DNA of 64,000 nt, from NCBI RefSeq assembly GCF_009811555.1, contig NZ_BLIN01000005.1, positions 4,225,501 through 4,289,500 on the forward strand, given 5' to 3'. Positions 18,353 to 26,104 of this stretch are shown here, piece by piece (position 1 is the stretch's first letter; each line of letters begins with the position of its first letter). The position numbers were made by a program, and so were the translations under genes. This DNA comes from Streptomyces caniferus (GTDB lineage: Bacteria > Actinomycetota > Actinomycetes > Streptomycetales > Streptomycetaceae). Under the pieces are notes generated by a model, which did not search any database, was not told the DNA's origin, and worked only from the letters and a program-made list of their open reading frames with translations.

Positions 18353-19294
18353 ATGATCTGGTACGTCCTGGCCGTGGTGCTGGGGCTGGCGCTGATCGGG
18401 GCGGTGGCCGCGCTGATCGTCACCGAGCGGCGGCCCCGCCCGCCGAAGCCCGCCGCCGCCTCGGCCGCCGTCGTGGGGCGGGAGGCGCTGGACGTGGTCA
18501 ACGCGGGCCTGCGCCGGCTGACGGGCGAGTGCCTGCGCTCCGGCCGGTCGCTGCCCGACCTGTACGCCGTCGTCTACTCCGAGGAGCGCCTCGGACTGCT
18601 GCTGGCCGGCCGCGAGGAGTCCGCCCCCGCGCCCTGGACCGCCGAGGCGGACGGCGAGCGCTGGACGATCTCGCCCGACAACCTGCACCGCCCCGGCCCG
18701 GAGGGCGAACCGGCCCTGCCGTACGCGCTGACCGTGACGGTGGGACTGGACGGCGCCGACCGGGTGCTGGTCGACCTCTCCCGGGCGGCGGGACCCGTCT
18801 CCGTGACCGGCCCGGACCAGGAGGTGCGCAGCCTGGCACGGGCCGTGGTCGCCGAGGCGCTGGCCGGCCCGGTGGGCGCGCTCGCCGAGGTCACCCTGGT
18901 GGGATCCCTGGCCGGCGACGGGTTCTTCGCCGACGACGCACCGCGGACCTCGCGTCTGCACACCGCGGCCAGCCTGGAGGAGGCGTTCGCCAGGGCGGCT
19001 TCGGCAGGCACGGGAGAGCCGGAGCCCGGAGGGTCCGACGTCACCCAGATCTTCCGGCTGATCGAGGGCGGCAGCCGGATCGCCGTCCAGGGCGAGGCGC
19101 CCCACCTGTTCGTCGTGGACGCCTCACAGCTCCCGCGCCGGGCGGGGGCACTGGACGGCCTGCGGCGCGGGGACGCGCTGCTGGTGCTCGGCGAGGCCCC
19201 CGCGGGATGGCCCTGGCGGGCCGGTGCGGACGGCTCGCTCGACACCGGGCCGCTCGGCCTGGAGATCACCCGGCACGCGGGGCGTTTCGCATGA
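18353..19294 (+). CDS. Membrane-anchored ESX-associated protein
   Basis: A 313-residue protein starting at ATG 18353 with AAGGAG 7 bases upstream. Residues 2-24 are a single transmembrane segment, followed by a basic Arg/Pro stretch and a cytoplasmic domain. Motifs G-L-R-R-L-T-G-E-C-L-R-S-G-R, L-P-D-L-Y-A-V-V and V-D-L-S-R-A-A-G-P-V-S-V-T-G-P resemble a region I know from large actinobacterial LysM/BTAD regulators, here free-standing on a membrane anchor. It is divergent from eccC across the long inverted repeat, so it probably belongs to the same secretion unit. No catalytic motif is seen. Membrane location is clear; the role is unknown. Confidence 0.65.
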   Translation: MIWYVLAVVLGLALIGAVAALIVTERRPRPPKPAAASAAVVGREALDVVNAGLRRLTGECLRSGRSLPDLYAVVYSEERLGLLLAGREESAPAPWTAEADGERWTISPDNLHRPGPEGEPALPYALTVTVGLDGADRVLVDLSRAAGPVSVTGPDQEVRSLARAVVAEALAGPVGALAEVTLVGSLAGDGFFADDAPRTSRLHTAASLEEAFARAASAGTGEPEPGGSDVTQIFRLIEGGSRIAVQGEAPHLFVVDASQLPRRAGALDGLRRGDALLVLGEAPAGWPWRAGADGSLDTGPLGLEITRHAGRFA

Positions 19295-19297
19295 GTC

Positions 19298-19882
19298 TCA
19301 TCCGGCGGCCCGGTCCTGGCCGCCCGCGTGCAGCCCGCGGCTGTGCAGCGCCTCCCGCAGGGCGCGGGCGGCGTAGTACGTCCGCGACTTGACCGTGCCC
19401 GGCGGCACGCCGAGGACCCTGGCCGTCTGGTTGACGCTGCGCCCCAGGTAGTGCACGTGCAGCAGGACCTCGCGCTGCGGCGGCCGCAGGTCCCCCAACG
19501 CCTCGATGAGCACCTGGGAGGTGAGGATGTGGTCCACGTCGTCGGACACCGGAAGGTGGGCGAGTTCCGGGTCCCCGGCCTCCGGCGGTCTGGCCTGGCG
19601 GGCCCGGTGACCGTCGATGACGAGGTTGCGCAGCACGGTGAACAGCCATGGCCGCACCGAATCCGCGGTCGGGTCGAGCTCCCCGGCGTGGCGCCAGGCG
19701 CGTATCGCGACTTCCTGCAGGACGTCCTCGGCGCGGTGCCAGTCGCCCCCCAGTCGCCGCGCGGCGAACTGCAGCAACGCACTGCCGTGACTCTGGTAGA
19801 GGGCTCTGAGGAACTCGTCGGGGCGGAGTTCCGCGGTGGGGGGCCGGGATGTGCAGTCTTCGGTGGAAGTGCTGGCCGACAA
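19298..19882 (-). CDS. ECF-type RNA polymerase sigma factor
   Basis: A 194-residue sigma-70-family protein with two domains and a short linker. Region 2 spans residues ~25-95: A-E-D-V-L-Q-E-V-A-I-R-A-W, then R-P-W-L-F-T-V-L-R-N-L-V-I-D. Region 4 spans ~125-180: L-R-P-P-Q-R-E-V-L-L-H-V-H-Y-L, a helix-turn-helix with G-V-P-P-G-T-V-K-S-R-T-Y-Y-A. No anti-sigma gene is adjacent. It ends 3 bp from the end of the convergent ESX-associated gene. The gene just upstream on the same strand is a LamG membrane protein, separated by a hairpin. Confidence 0.9.
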   Translation of the reverse strand: MSASTSTEDCTSRPPTAELRPDEFLRALYQSHGSALLQFAARRLGGDWHRAEDVLQEVAIRAWRHAGELDPTADSVRPWLFTVLRNLVIDGHRARQARPPEAGDPELAHLPVSDDVDHILTSQVLIEALGDLRPPQREVLLHVHYLGRSVNQTARVLGVPPGTVKSRTYYAARALREALHSRGLHAGGQDRAAG

Positions 19883-19941
19883 GGGCCTTTTTCCTCTCCG
19901 GTTCGTCTGTGGTGAAGACGGACGCCGCCGGCCGTGGGGAA

Positions 19942-19995
19942 GCCGGCGGACGCCGTCGCGAACGGTCGTTCGCTCCGTGCGACGTGTCCGCCGGC
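19942..19995 (-). terminator. Stem-loop between LamG gene and sigma factor gene
   Basis: GCCGGCGGAC (19942-19951) pairs perfectly with GTCCGCCGGC (19986-19995), and a nested CGTCGC...GCGACG stem lies inside. It sits 34 bp after the LamG stop and ~60 bp before the sigma start, so it can terminate or attenuate read-through between them. Confidence 0.7.
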
Positions 19996-20029
19996 CTGCA
20001 GCGGCGGTGAACCCGCCCCGGTACCGCCG

Positions 20030-20806
20030 TCAGTCCGGTTCGTGGGAGGAAAGCGAGCGCACCTCATCGGGGGTCAGTTCCCGGTCGTAGAGGTGCACAT
20101 CGGCGACCTCGCCCTTCCAGTGGTCGGCCGCCTTCCCGTTGAACTTGGCGCGTCCGATCACCACGGAACCGGTGGGCTTCACCGTGCCGACGGCCTGCCT
20201 GCTTCCCGCGAGCCGCCCGTCCACGTAGATCCGCATCCGATGGTCCTTCTGGCGGTACGTGCCGGTGAGGTGGTACCAGCGGCCGGCCTTCGGCTGCTCG
20301 GCCTTCTCCGCGACGGTACGGGCACCGGTGAAACTGAAAGCGAAATTCTGGTCCTGCCCGGAGTACTGGAGGAAGAACGTGCTGGCCTGGTCGCCGTCCT
20401 GGGACAGCACGGTGTGGAAGCCGTTCATGTCCTCGGGGGTGAGCCGCACCCGCGCGGCGACCGAGTAGTCCTTGCCGGCGGTGTCGATCCGGGAACCGGT
20501 GTCCGCGTATCCGCTGGTGCCGTCCAGCCGCAGGGCGCCGCCCTCGGGGCCGTCGGTCCACTGCCCGCCGTCGCTGACGACCGCGTCGTGCTCACCCGCC
20601 TTCGCGGTGCCGGACCGGTGCAGGGGCCACCACCCGATACCGCGCAGCGACTCGGCCTCGCCCGGGCCCGTCGAGGGCGAGCTCCCCCCGGCCTGCTCCT
20701 TCCCGGACTCCCCGGCCCCCTGGCCGCGCACCAGTTGGGCGACGACGAAGGCCAGCGCGACGGTCAGTACAGCGATCGTGGTGATGAGCGACCATCTGCG
20801 CGTCAT
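20030..20806 (-). CDS. LamG/concanavalin-A-like domain membrane protein
   Basis: A 258-residue protein from ATG 20806 (GGGGAG upstream). Residues 4-27 are an uncleaved-type signal/anchor (hydrophobic, Thr/Val/Ala), followed by a Gly/Ser/Glu linker and then a LamG-like beta-sandwich from ~55 to 245. Signature elements include A-L-R-L-D-G-T-S-G-Y-A-D-T, Y-S-V-A-A-R-V-R-L, W-Y-H-L-T-G-T-Y and the late I-Y-V-D-G-R-L-A-G-S, ending W-K-G-E-V-A-D-V-H-L-Y-D-R-E-L. This fold binds carbohydrate or protein ligands outside the cell. An upstream in-frame ATG (20830) is a less likely start. Confidence 0.8.
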   Translation of the reverse strand: MTRRWSLITTIAVLTVALAFVVAQLVRGQGAGESGKEQAGGSSPSTGPGEAESLRGIGWWPLHRSGTAKAGEHDAVVSDGGQWTDGPEGGALRLDGTSGYADTGSRIDTAGKDYSVAARVRLTPEDMNGFHTVLSQDGDQASTFFLQYSGQDQNFAFSFTGARTVAEKAEQPKAGRWYHLTGTYRQKDHRMRIYVDGRLAGSRQAVGTVKPTGSVVIGRAKFNGKAADHWKGEVADVHLYDRELTPDEVRSLSSHEPD

Positions 20807-21172
20807 GAATCTCCCCGGGACGTACGGCATACAGGTGTCACTGGAGACCACGTGTCCGTTCCGGAAGTGGTTCAACGTGCGCCCAAAGTCTGACAGGCCG
20901 TCGGGTCGGCAGGCGGGGGCGCCCCTGAATGTGCGGCCCTGCACGGAACATCCGGCGACACCACGTTTACGCAGTTCAGCGCGTTTCGTTGGGATGTTCC
21001 GACGACGCGGTTCCGCCGCCCTGCGACCGCTGCGGGGGCGTGCGGAGCGGGGCCCCTGAAGGCGACCGGGGCGCCTTCTCCCACGACGGGCCGGCGCGGA
21101 CCACCGCCCCCCGCACCACCGCGCACCGCACTAGCTTGCAGTGCATGACTCTTGCTGTGTAAGGTACTGATC
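20807..21172. other. 366-bp divergent intergenic region
   Basis: It separates the LamG gene (minus) from the PadR gene (plus). It contains 10-bp inverted arms CGGAACATCC (20944-20953) and GGATGTTCCG (20992-21001), spaced by 38 bases, and the PadR-type repeats at 21135-21161. No coding region is supported. Confidence 0.5.
21135..21161 (+). promoter_or_regulatory. Likely PadR autoregulatory site
   Basis: Two similar 11-mers, CTTGCAGTGCA (21135) and CTTGCTGTGTA (21151), repeat with a 16-bp period immediately upstream of the PadR ribosome binding site (AAGG at 21161). PadR repressors usually bind their own promoters at sites of this kind. Confidence 0.5.
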
Positions 21173-21520
21173 ATGGAAGAGACGCCCACCCCCCGCGCCC
21201 AGTGGCTGCGAGGGGTGCTGGATATGTGCCTGCTGGCCCTGATGGCGGAGGCCCCGGTCTACGGCTACGAGATGACCGTCCGGCTCGCCGCGGCCGGGCT
21301 CGACGTCGCGGACGGCTCGATCTACCCCGCGCTGGCGCGCCTGCGCAAACGCGAACTGGTCGAGATCGAACGCCGCAGCGGGGGCGGGGGCCCCGCCCGT
21401 ACCTACTACAGCCCCAGCGAAGCCGGCATGCGGATGCTCGGGGCGTGGAGCCGCGACTGGGGCGAATTCGCCACGAGCATCGGCTCTCTCATCGGCCCAC
21501 CTGCGCGGGAGGAATCATGA
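21173..21520 (+). CDS. PadR-family transcriptional regulator
   Basis: A 115-residue single-domain (PadR-s2 size) winged-helix protein. L-D-M-C-L-L-A-L-M-A-E-A-P-V-Y-G-Y-E leads into V-A-D-G-S-I-Y-P-A-L-A-R-L-R-K-R-E-L-V, the conserved recognition region. The wing carries R-T-Y-Y-S-P-S-E-A-G. Its stop overlaps the start of the next gene (ATGA), so regulator and membrane protein are translated together, a common PadR arrangement in which the partner is the regulated target. Confidence 0.92.
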   Translation: MEETPTPRAQWLRGVLDMCLLALMAEAPVYGYEMTVRLAAAGLDVADGSIYPALARLRKRELVEIERRSGGGGPARTYYSPSEAGMRMLGAWSRDWGEFATSIGSLIGPPAREES

Positions 21521-22233
21521 CACTGACGGTCGACGACGCGATACACCAGGCCACGAAGACGTGGCGCCGCCTCGGCGTCGCACAGGACACGGCCGACGAG
21601 ATGACGGAGGAGCTGGCCGCGGACCTGACTGCCGCCTCCTCGGACGGCCGGTCGGTCACGGACTACATCGGCGGGGACGTCGAGGCGCTGGCCACCTCCT
21701 GGGCGGACGAACGCGGTCTGCTGCCGGTGCACCGGCACCTGAAGGAGACCGCCGTCGCGGCCGCCCAGGGCGCCGCACTGCCCGCCCTTGCCGCCCTCGC
21801 CTTCTGGTGGGTGTCCTGGTCCCACCTCCTGGACCCCAGCAGCGAATCCATGACCACCACCCTCGACGGAGGGGCGGTGTGGGAGGTGCGCGAGTTCGCC
21901 AATCCCGGCGTCCCGTTGATGTGGGTGGGCCTGCCCGTGTGCATGATCGCCGCCTTCCTCCTGGTCCGGCGCGCCGTGCGCGGAACGCTCCAGCACCGTG
22001 GCGCCGCCGCCCCCGAAGCGACCGCACAGGCCCTGACCAAGGCGCTTCCCGCCATCCTCCTGGCAGCGGCCGGGCTGGGCGTCGCCATCGGCTTCTTCGG
22101 GGCCTCGGTGGTGGGGTACTTCCAGCTCCTGTTCACCGTCCCCGTCGCGCTGGCCGGAATGATCGGCGCCGTCGCAGCCGGCGCCGCCTGGGTCCGCAAC
22201 CGCACCTGCCCGCCCGCGACCGACACCAGGTGA
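21517..22233 (+). CDS. PadR-coupled integral membrane protein
   Basis: A 238-residue protein. Residues 1-80 form a cytoplasmic helical domain with M-T-E-E-L-A-A-D-L and D-Y-I-G-G-D, resembling the small helical domains that precede membrane parts in PadR partner proteins (HAAS-like). Four transmembrane segments follow at roughly 83-103, 135-153, 178-200 and 204-225. The start is fixed by the four-base overlap with padR and by GGAGGAA upstream. The partnership with the regulator is inferred from coupling; the biochemical role is unknown. Confidence 0.75.
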   Translation: MTLTVDDAIHQATKTWRRLGVAQDTADEMTEELAADLTAASSDGRSVTDYIGGDVEALATSWADERGLLPVHRHLKETAVAAAQGAALPALAALAFWWVSWSHLLDPSSESMTTTLDGGAVWEVREFANPGVPLMWVGLPVCMIAAFLLVRRAVRGTLQHRGAAAPEATAQALTKALPAILLAAAGLGVAIGFFGASVVGYFQLLFTVPVALAGMIGAVAAGAAWVRNRTCPPATDTR

Positions 22234-22405
22234 ACCACCGTCAGCTGCGGGACCGGCCTGCTCAGGACGGTGCTGTCGTCGGCGGCTCGTGCACCGCGGT
22301 ACGCCGCTGCACCGCATTAGCCGTCCATTAGCCAAACACCAACTCGATCTTGGAAGCTGATGGTCGTCCGGGAACAGGACGAGAACCACAGCAACAGGAG
22401 ATCCG

Positions 22406-23020
22406 ATGAACAGCGCCACCGCCACCAACCGCTTCCGTGGCCGTGCGGGCCGCCGTATCGCCACTGCCCTCGTCGTCGCGGCGGCGCTGGGCCTGGGAGC
22501 CACGGCCTGCGGGGAGGGCTCCGGGGCGGCGGGCGCCGCCGGCTCCTCGGGCTCCGCGGCGGCGTCGGCCTCGACCCGGCCCACGAGCGGTTCCTCCGCG
22601 GACCACTCCGGCTCGCAGGGCCAGAACGGCGACACGTCCGCCAAGGCGTCGTCCGCCGCCAAGACCGGCAGCGGGTCCGCCTCCACCGGGGGCGGCGGTG
22701 TCGCCCACGCGGGCAACCACCGCACGCTGGTCGGCAAGCTGGAGTACCTCGCGCCCGGCAAGCTGATCGTCAAGCCCGAGGGCGGCGGCACCGACCAGGC
22801 ATTCTTCGTCGCCAACGCCACCAAGATCCTCGGCGCGGCCGCGATCTGCGCCGACAACACCGACGGCAGCGTGACCATCGGCGAGGACGGCTACGGCACC
22901 TCGAAGTGCACCGTGGACCAGTTGGAGAAGGCCGCGAAGTCCGGCAGCGTGACCGTCCGCGTCACGATGGACACCAAGTCCGGCGCCGCCGAGACGGTCG
23001 AGGAGAAGTACCACCCGTAA
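22406..23020 (+). CDS. Secreted lipoprotein with Ser/Ala/Gly-rich linker
   Basis: A 204-residue protein. It has a long basic N-region (two Arg clusters), a hydrophobic core and a lipobox L-G-A-T-A-C at about residue 35. A ~65-residue Ser/Ala/Gly linker follows the lipidated Cys. The C-terminal ~100 residues form a small domain (L-V-G-K-L-E-Y-L-A-P-G-K-L, then C-A-D-N-T-D-G-S-V and Y-G-T-S-K-C-T-V) with two Cys that could pair. CAGGAG precedes the ATG. It is surface-exposed; I do not recognise the domain. Confidence 0.75.
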   Translation: MNSATATNRFRGRAGRRIATALVVAAALGLGATACGEGSGAAGAAGSSGSAAASASTRPTSGSSADHSGSQGQNGDTSAKASSAAKTGSGSASTGGGGVAHAGNHRTLVGKLEYLAPGKLIVKPEGGGTDQAFFVANATKILGAAAICADNTDGSVTIGEDGYGTSKCTVDQLEKAAKSGSVTVRVTMDTKSGAAETVEEKYHP

Positions 23021-23218
23021 GCCTTTGCACCTCACGCCACGCGCACCCCTGGGCCTCGGCCCGGGGGCGGCCATGCGTACGGGGAGGACCTCGCGTCCAG
23101 GTCCACGCCCACGTCCCTGCCCGGCATCGCTCGAGTGCCGGGGTGTGTCACTGGCGCTGTTCCAGATCAGCAAGGGGCCAGCCGCACCGGCCAGGTGTCG
23201 TTCGCCTAGGGTGGGCCG

Positions 23219-23668
23219 GTGCCGAGATTCGAGGTCGTGACAGCCGTCGCCGCACCCCCGGACCAGGTGTTCGCGGTATGCCTGGACGTGCAGGCGCATA
23301 CCCGGTCGATGGCCGCTTCGTCGGAGCGAGCGGTCGACGGCAGGCGCATGGGCGAACTGGCGCTCGGCGACACGGTGACCTTCCAGGCCCGCCACTTCGG
23401 CCTGACCTGGCGGCTCAAGGCCCGCATCACCGCATACGACCGGCCCCGGGGCTTCGTGGACGAGCAGGAGTCCGGCCCCTTCAAGCGATGGCGCCACGCC
23501 CACCACTTCGCACCGGACGGCGCCGGTGGCACCGTGATGAGAGACGTCATCGACTTCGCCTCACCCTGGGGGCCCCTCGGCTACCTCGTCGACAGAATCC
23601 TCCTGAGCCGGTACATGCCCCACCTCATCACAGTCCGCAACGCCTACCTGGCCGGCACCTTCGACTGA
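23219..23668 (+). CDS. SRPBCC (START-like) family protein
   Basis: A 149-residue protein with a GTG start. The order of strands and the long C-terminal helix fit the SRPBCC fold. It opens with F-E-V-V-T-A-V-A-A-P-P-D-Q-V-F-A-V, has central F-G-L-T-W-R-L-K-A-R-I-T-A-Y-D-R-P and F-V-D-E-Q-E-S-G-P-F, and ends with D-R-I-L-L-S-R-Y-M-P-H-L. It should bind a hydrophobic ligand in the cytoplasm. The ligand is unknown and no partner gene is adjacent. Confidence 0.85.
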   Translation: MPRFEVVTAVAAPPDQVFAVCLDVQAHTRSMAASSERAVDGRRMGELALGDTVTFQARHFGLTWRLKARITAYDRPRGFVDEQESGPFKRWRHAHHFAPDGAGGTVMRDVIDFASPWGPLGYLVDRILLSRYMPHLITVRNAYLAGTFD

Positions 23669-23837
23669 ATGCCGGGCCGGACACGCCCCCGCAGGACGCG
23701 TGTGCTCGTTCCGTCTGCGGCGGCGCTTGCCCCGGCGGCCCGGGTGAGCCGCCGCATTCAGCACGTAACACCCTTTGTTCATAAGGGGGTTGACCGCCCA
23801 CCGGGCCGGAAGCTTTAGTGATCGCGACCGTCTTAAC

Positions 23838-23855
23838 GATCACTGTTCAGTGATC
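23838..23855. promoter_or_regulatory. Perfect palindrome in promoter of small secreted protein
   Basis: GATCACTG (23838-23845) and CAGTGATC (23848-23855) are perfect inverted copies with a 2-base spacer. Further GTGATC words occur at 23818 and 23857. The site ends 21 bases before the ATG at 23877, so it overlaps the 5' untranslated region or core promoter. Operator function is inferred. Confidence 0.6.
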
Positions 23856-23876
23856 CGTGATCTCTTGGGGGAATCG

Positions 23877-24305
23877 ATGCGTGCTCTCACCTCGGCAGGA
23901 GCGGCTCTCGCCGTCGTCGGACTGAGCCTCGGTCTGAGTTCCGCGCCGGCGTCCGCGGCGTCCGCCGGTCCTGCCGTGTCCGGCGCTTCGCAGGCGGCCG
24001 TCTCGGCCACGCCTGCGGCGAAGGCCCCGCCGAAGTCGGGGAAGGACAGCGTCACGTGCAGCGGGTCGAGCGGGCGGGTCAACTTCTCGTGGAAGACCGG
24101 CTGGTCGAGCACCACGGTCTACTACAACGACCACTGCCTGGGGGGCACGCGTACCACCGCCGCCTTCAAGTTCTACAACAACGGGTCGACGCCGTTCTAC
24201 AAGTGCGTCACCTTCCAGGGCGACGCCCAGGGCACGTACAAGTTCGCGCACATCAACGAGATCATGGACGTCAGCAAGGACACCAAGAAGTGCAAGAACA
24301 CCTAG
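23877..24305 (+). CDS. Small secreted protein with two probable disulfides
   Basis: A 142-residue protein from ATG 23877 (GGGGGA upstream). Residues 1-28 are a Sec signal peptide with an A-P-A-S-A-A-S-A cleavage region, followed by an Ala/Ser/Pro spacer. The mature core carries four Cys (V-T-C-S-G, D-H-C-L-G-G, Y-K-C-V-T-F, K-K-C-K-N-T), enough for two disulfides, and is rich in Tyr/Trp/Lys strands. I do not recognise the family. The strong palindrome in its promoter suggests tight regulation. Confidence 0.75.
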   Translation: MRALTSAGAALAVVGLSLGLSSAPASAASAGPAVSGASQAAVSATPAAKAPPKSGKDSVTCSGSSGRVNFSWKTGWSSTTVYYNDHCLGGTRTTAAFKFYNNGSTPFYKCVTFQGDAQGTYKFAHINEIMDVSKDTKKCKNT

Positions 24306-24363
24306 GGGGCCGAGCCGGAGGTTCTTCGCCGGCCGGACGCCGGTCTGCGCGGTGTCGGGCGGG

Positions 24364-24887
24364 TCAGGCCATCCAGAAGAAGACCGCCGTCATGCGCTTC
24401 TCCTCCATGGTGGTGCCCCAGTAACCGGTGGCCGTGTGGGTCAGATTCGCGGAGTAGAGCAGCAGCCGGTTGGCGCGGTGCGGAACGCGGACGTCCTCGA
24501 CGAAGGAGTCCGGCGCGACGAAGCGGGTGCCGAGTGCGCCGACCAGGTGGTTGTGCGGAGCGGCGACCTGGTTGCCGCCGAGTGAACCGCCCGGCAGCCT
24601 CTGCCGGTAGAAGCTGGTACCGAAGCCCTTGGGGACCACGCCCAGCCGTCCGGGTCGGCGGCCCAGGTGCGCCAGGCATCCGAGATGCGGTGCAGGTCGT
24701 CCTCGGTGGCGAGGCCGTCCGCGGCGGGCCTGGTCGGCGATGGCCGAGTCCAGGATGCGGTCGGCCCACATGCCGCCCCAGTGGGCGCGGTCCGCGTCGT
24801 CGGCGTGGCACCAGGTGCCGGCGCTCGGGGTGATGTCGGTGAACCCGCCGGCCCGGGCCCAGGCCGGCAGGCGCCGGGCGGGCGCCC
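24364..24887 (-). pseudogene. Fused remnants: methyltransferase C-terminus plus DUF6445-like C-terminus
   Basis: Directly after the M24 peptidase stop, one frame encodes W-A-R-A-G-G-F-T-D-I-T-P-S-A-G and W-G-G-M-W-A-D-R-I-L, the C-terminal part of a class I SAM methyltransferase, without its N-terminal two thirds. Near 24715 the homology jumps frame (G-L-A-T-E-D-D-L-H-R-I in another frame), so it is frameshifted. From about 24640 it is joined to an unrelated tail with V-P-H-R-A-N-R-L-L-L-Y-S-A-N-L-T-H, resembling the end of 2OG-oxygenase-like DUF6445 proteins. No start codon or intact domain remains, so I regard it as debris from deletion events. Confidence 0.6.
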
Positions 24888-25592
24888 TCAGGCCAGGTCC
24901 AGCAACTGTTCGTAGAAGCCGCCGAATCCGTTCCGCTTGTCCACCAGGTGGATCTCCAGGATCCAGTGGCAGCGCCATCCCGCTCTGTCGGTGCGACGGA
25001 GCGGGTGGTCGTTGTGCGGCACGATGTACGACTCCGTCTTGGCGCCGTCGATCGTCTCGTGCGGGAACTCGCCGACCAGGTGCCCGGCGTGCCAGCCGCC
25101 CAGGGTCCAGCCCGCCTCGGCCGCCAGCCGCTCCACCTCGGCGTACAGCCGCTCACCCGTGATGTCGGGATCGGCCTGGAACGCGCTTCGGCCGGCCGCG
25201 AAGACGGTCGCCAGGTCCTCCCGGAGCCGGTGCTTGACCGGGTCGTCGCCGAAGACGAAGGTGCGGCCGAAGTCCGCTTCGTACTCCTCGAAGATCGGGC
25301 CGAAGTCGGCGAAGGCGATGTCGTCCTCCCCGATGACCCGGTCCGGCGGGTTCTCCTGGTAGGGGAACAGGGTGTGCGGGCCCGAGCGGACGATCCGCTT
25401 GTGCCAGTGCTTCGTCGTCCCGAACATCTCGTTCGCCAGGTCCCGGATCCGGTCGCTGACCTCCCGCTCACCGGCCCCGGGCACCACCAGCCGCCGCGCC
25501 CCGACCTCGGCGAACAGGGCCGTCGCCTTGCGCTGCGCCTCCACCAGCCCCAGGGCGCGCAGTTCCTCGTCCATGCGATCAGGTACGCCCAT
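24888..25592 (-). CDS. M24-family metallopeptidase (aminopeptidase P-like)
   Basis: A 234-residue protein from ATG 25592 (GAGGAG upstream), the short catalytic-domain-only form. The pita-bread metal ligands are in order: F-A-D-F-G-P and E-A-D-F-G-R-T-F-V (Asp ligands), G-G-W-H-A-G-H-L-V-G-E-F-P-H-E (His), H-W-I-L-E-I-H-L-V-D (Glu) and G-F-Y-E-Q-L-L (Glu). It likely cleaves Xaa-Pro-type bonds or a related substrate in the cytoplasm with two metal ions. The start overlaps the end of a broken methyltransferase gene by 14 bases, so the two were probably one operon. The reading frame here looks intact. Confidence 0.85.
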   Translation of the reverse strand: MGVPDRMDEELRALGLVEAQRKATALFAEVGARRLVVPGAGEREVSDRIRDLANEMFGTTKHWHKRIVRSGPHTLFPYQENPPDRVIGEDDIAFADFGPIFEEYEADFGRTFVFGDDPVKHRLREDLATVFAAGRSAFQADPDITGERLYAEVERLAAEAGWTLGGWHAGHLVGEFPHETIDGAKTESYIVPHNDHPLRRTDRAGWRCHWILEIHLVDKRNGFGGFYEQLLDLA

Positions 25593-26104
25593 GGTGGTGC
25601 TCCTCTTGTCCTTGCGGTGTCGCGCGCACGATGACGAGCGAGCCCTCGTAGCGCGCCTGGCCGCGCAGGTGGCCGAAGCGTTCATCCCACACGCCGGAAT
25701 CCAGGTCGTCACGCAGGCGCGTGGTGAACCGCTCGCGCGCCCCGTCGTCGACGAAGCTCCAGGCCGAGCACGCCTGCCGGGCCGCGGGGTCCAACAGCAT
25801 CTCGGGGCGTCCGTAGTACGCCTCGTTGAAGCCGTCCGTACAGTCCAACGGGATCGGCACGGCCCGCACGCTGCGCACGCATCGACGCGGACGGCTCCAC
25901 CGCCGTCACGGCCGGCGCCGCCGATTCGTACGATCCGGCGCCGGCACCGACGTTGACCACCGTACGGGCACCGCCCAGCGCGTCCGCGACGAACTGGGCG
26001 ATGCGGGGGTCAGGACGTCGGTAGTGCGCATAGCCGGAGCCGATGCTGCCGTAGTCGACATCGCCGGCACTGCCGTCCGGGCCGCGTACATCCATGGGAT
26101 CCAT
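25579..26104 (-). pseudogene. SAM-dependent methyltransferase with internal deletion
   Basis: The first part (from ATG 26104 or 26095) has the methyltransferase start Y-G-S-I-G-S-G-Y-A-H-Y-R-R-P-D-P and the SAM motif V-V-N-V-G-A-G-A-G-S-Y-E, up to V-E-P-S-A-S-M. At about 25880 homology switches frame straight into the family's C-terminal third (I-P-L-D-C-T-D-G-F-N-E-A-Y-Y-G-R-P, then C-S-A-W-S-F-V-D). The central ~100 residues expected in this family are absent. An out-of-frame internal deletion is the simplest explanation. The end overlaps the M24 peptidase start. Confidence 0.75.

Noticed and set aside
19883..19941. A possible anti-sigma factor gene next to the ECF sigma factor
   Set aside because: No adjacent ORF with a zinc-finger or membrane anti-sigma pattern; the upstream neighbour is a LamG protein separated by a hairpin.
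20944..21001. CGGAACATCC ... GGATGTTCCG inverted arms with a 38-base loop
   Set aside because: Noted in the interval entry, but the loop is long and the arms short for so GC-rich a region, so chance is a fair explanation.
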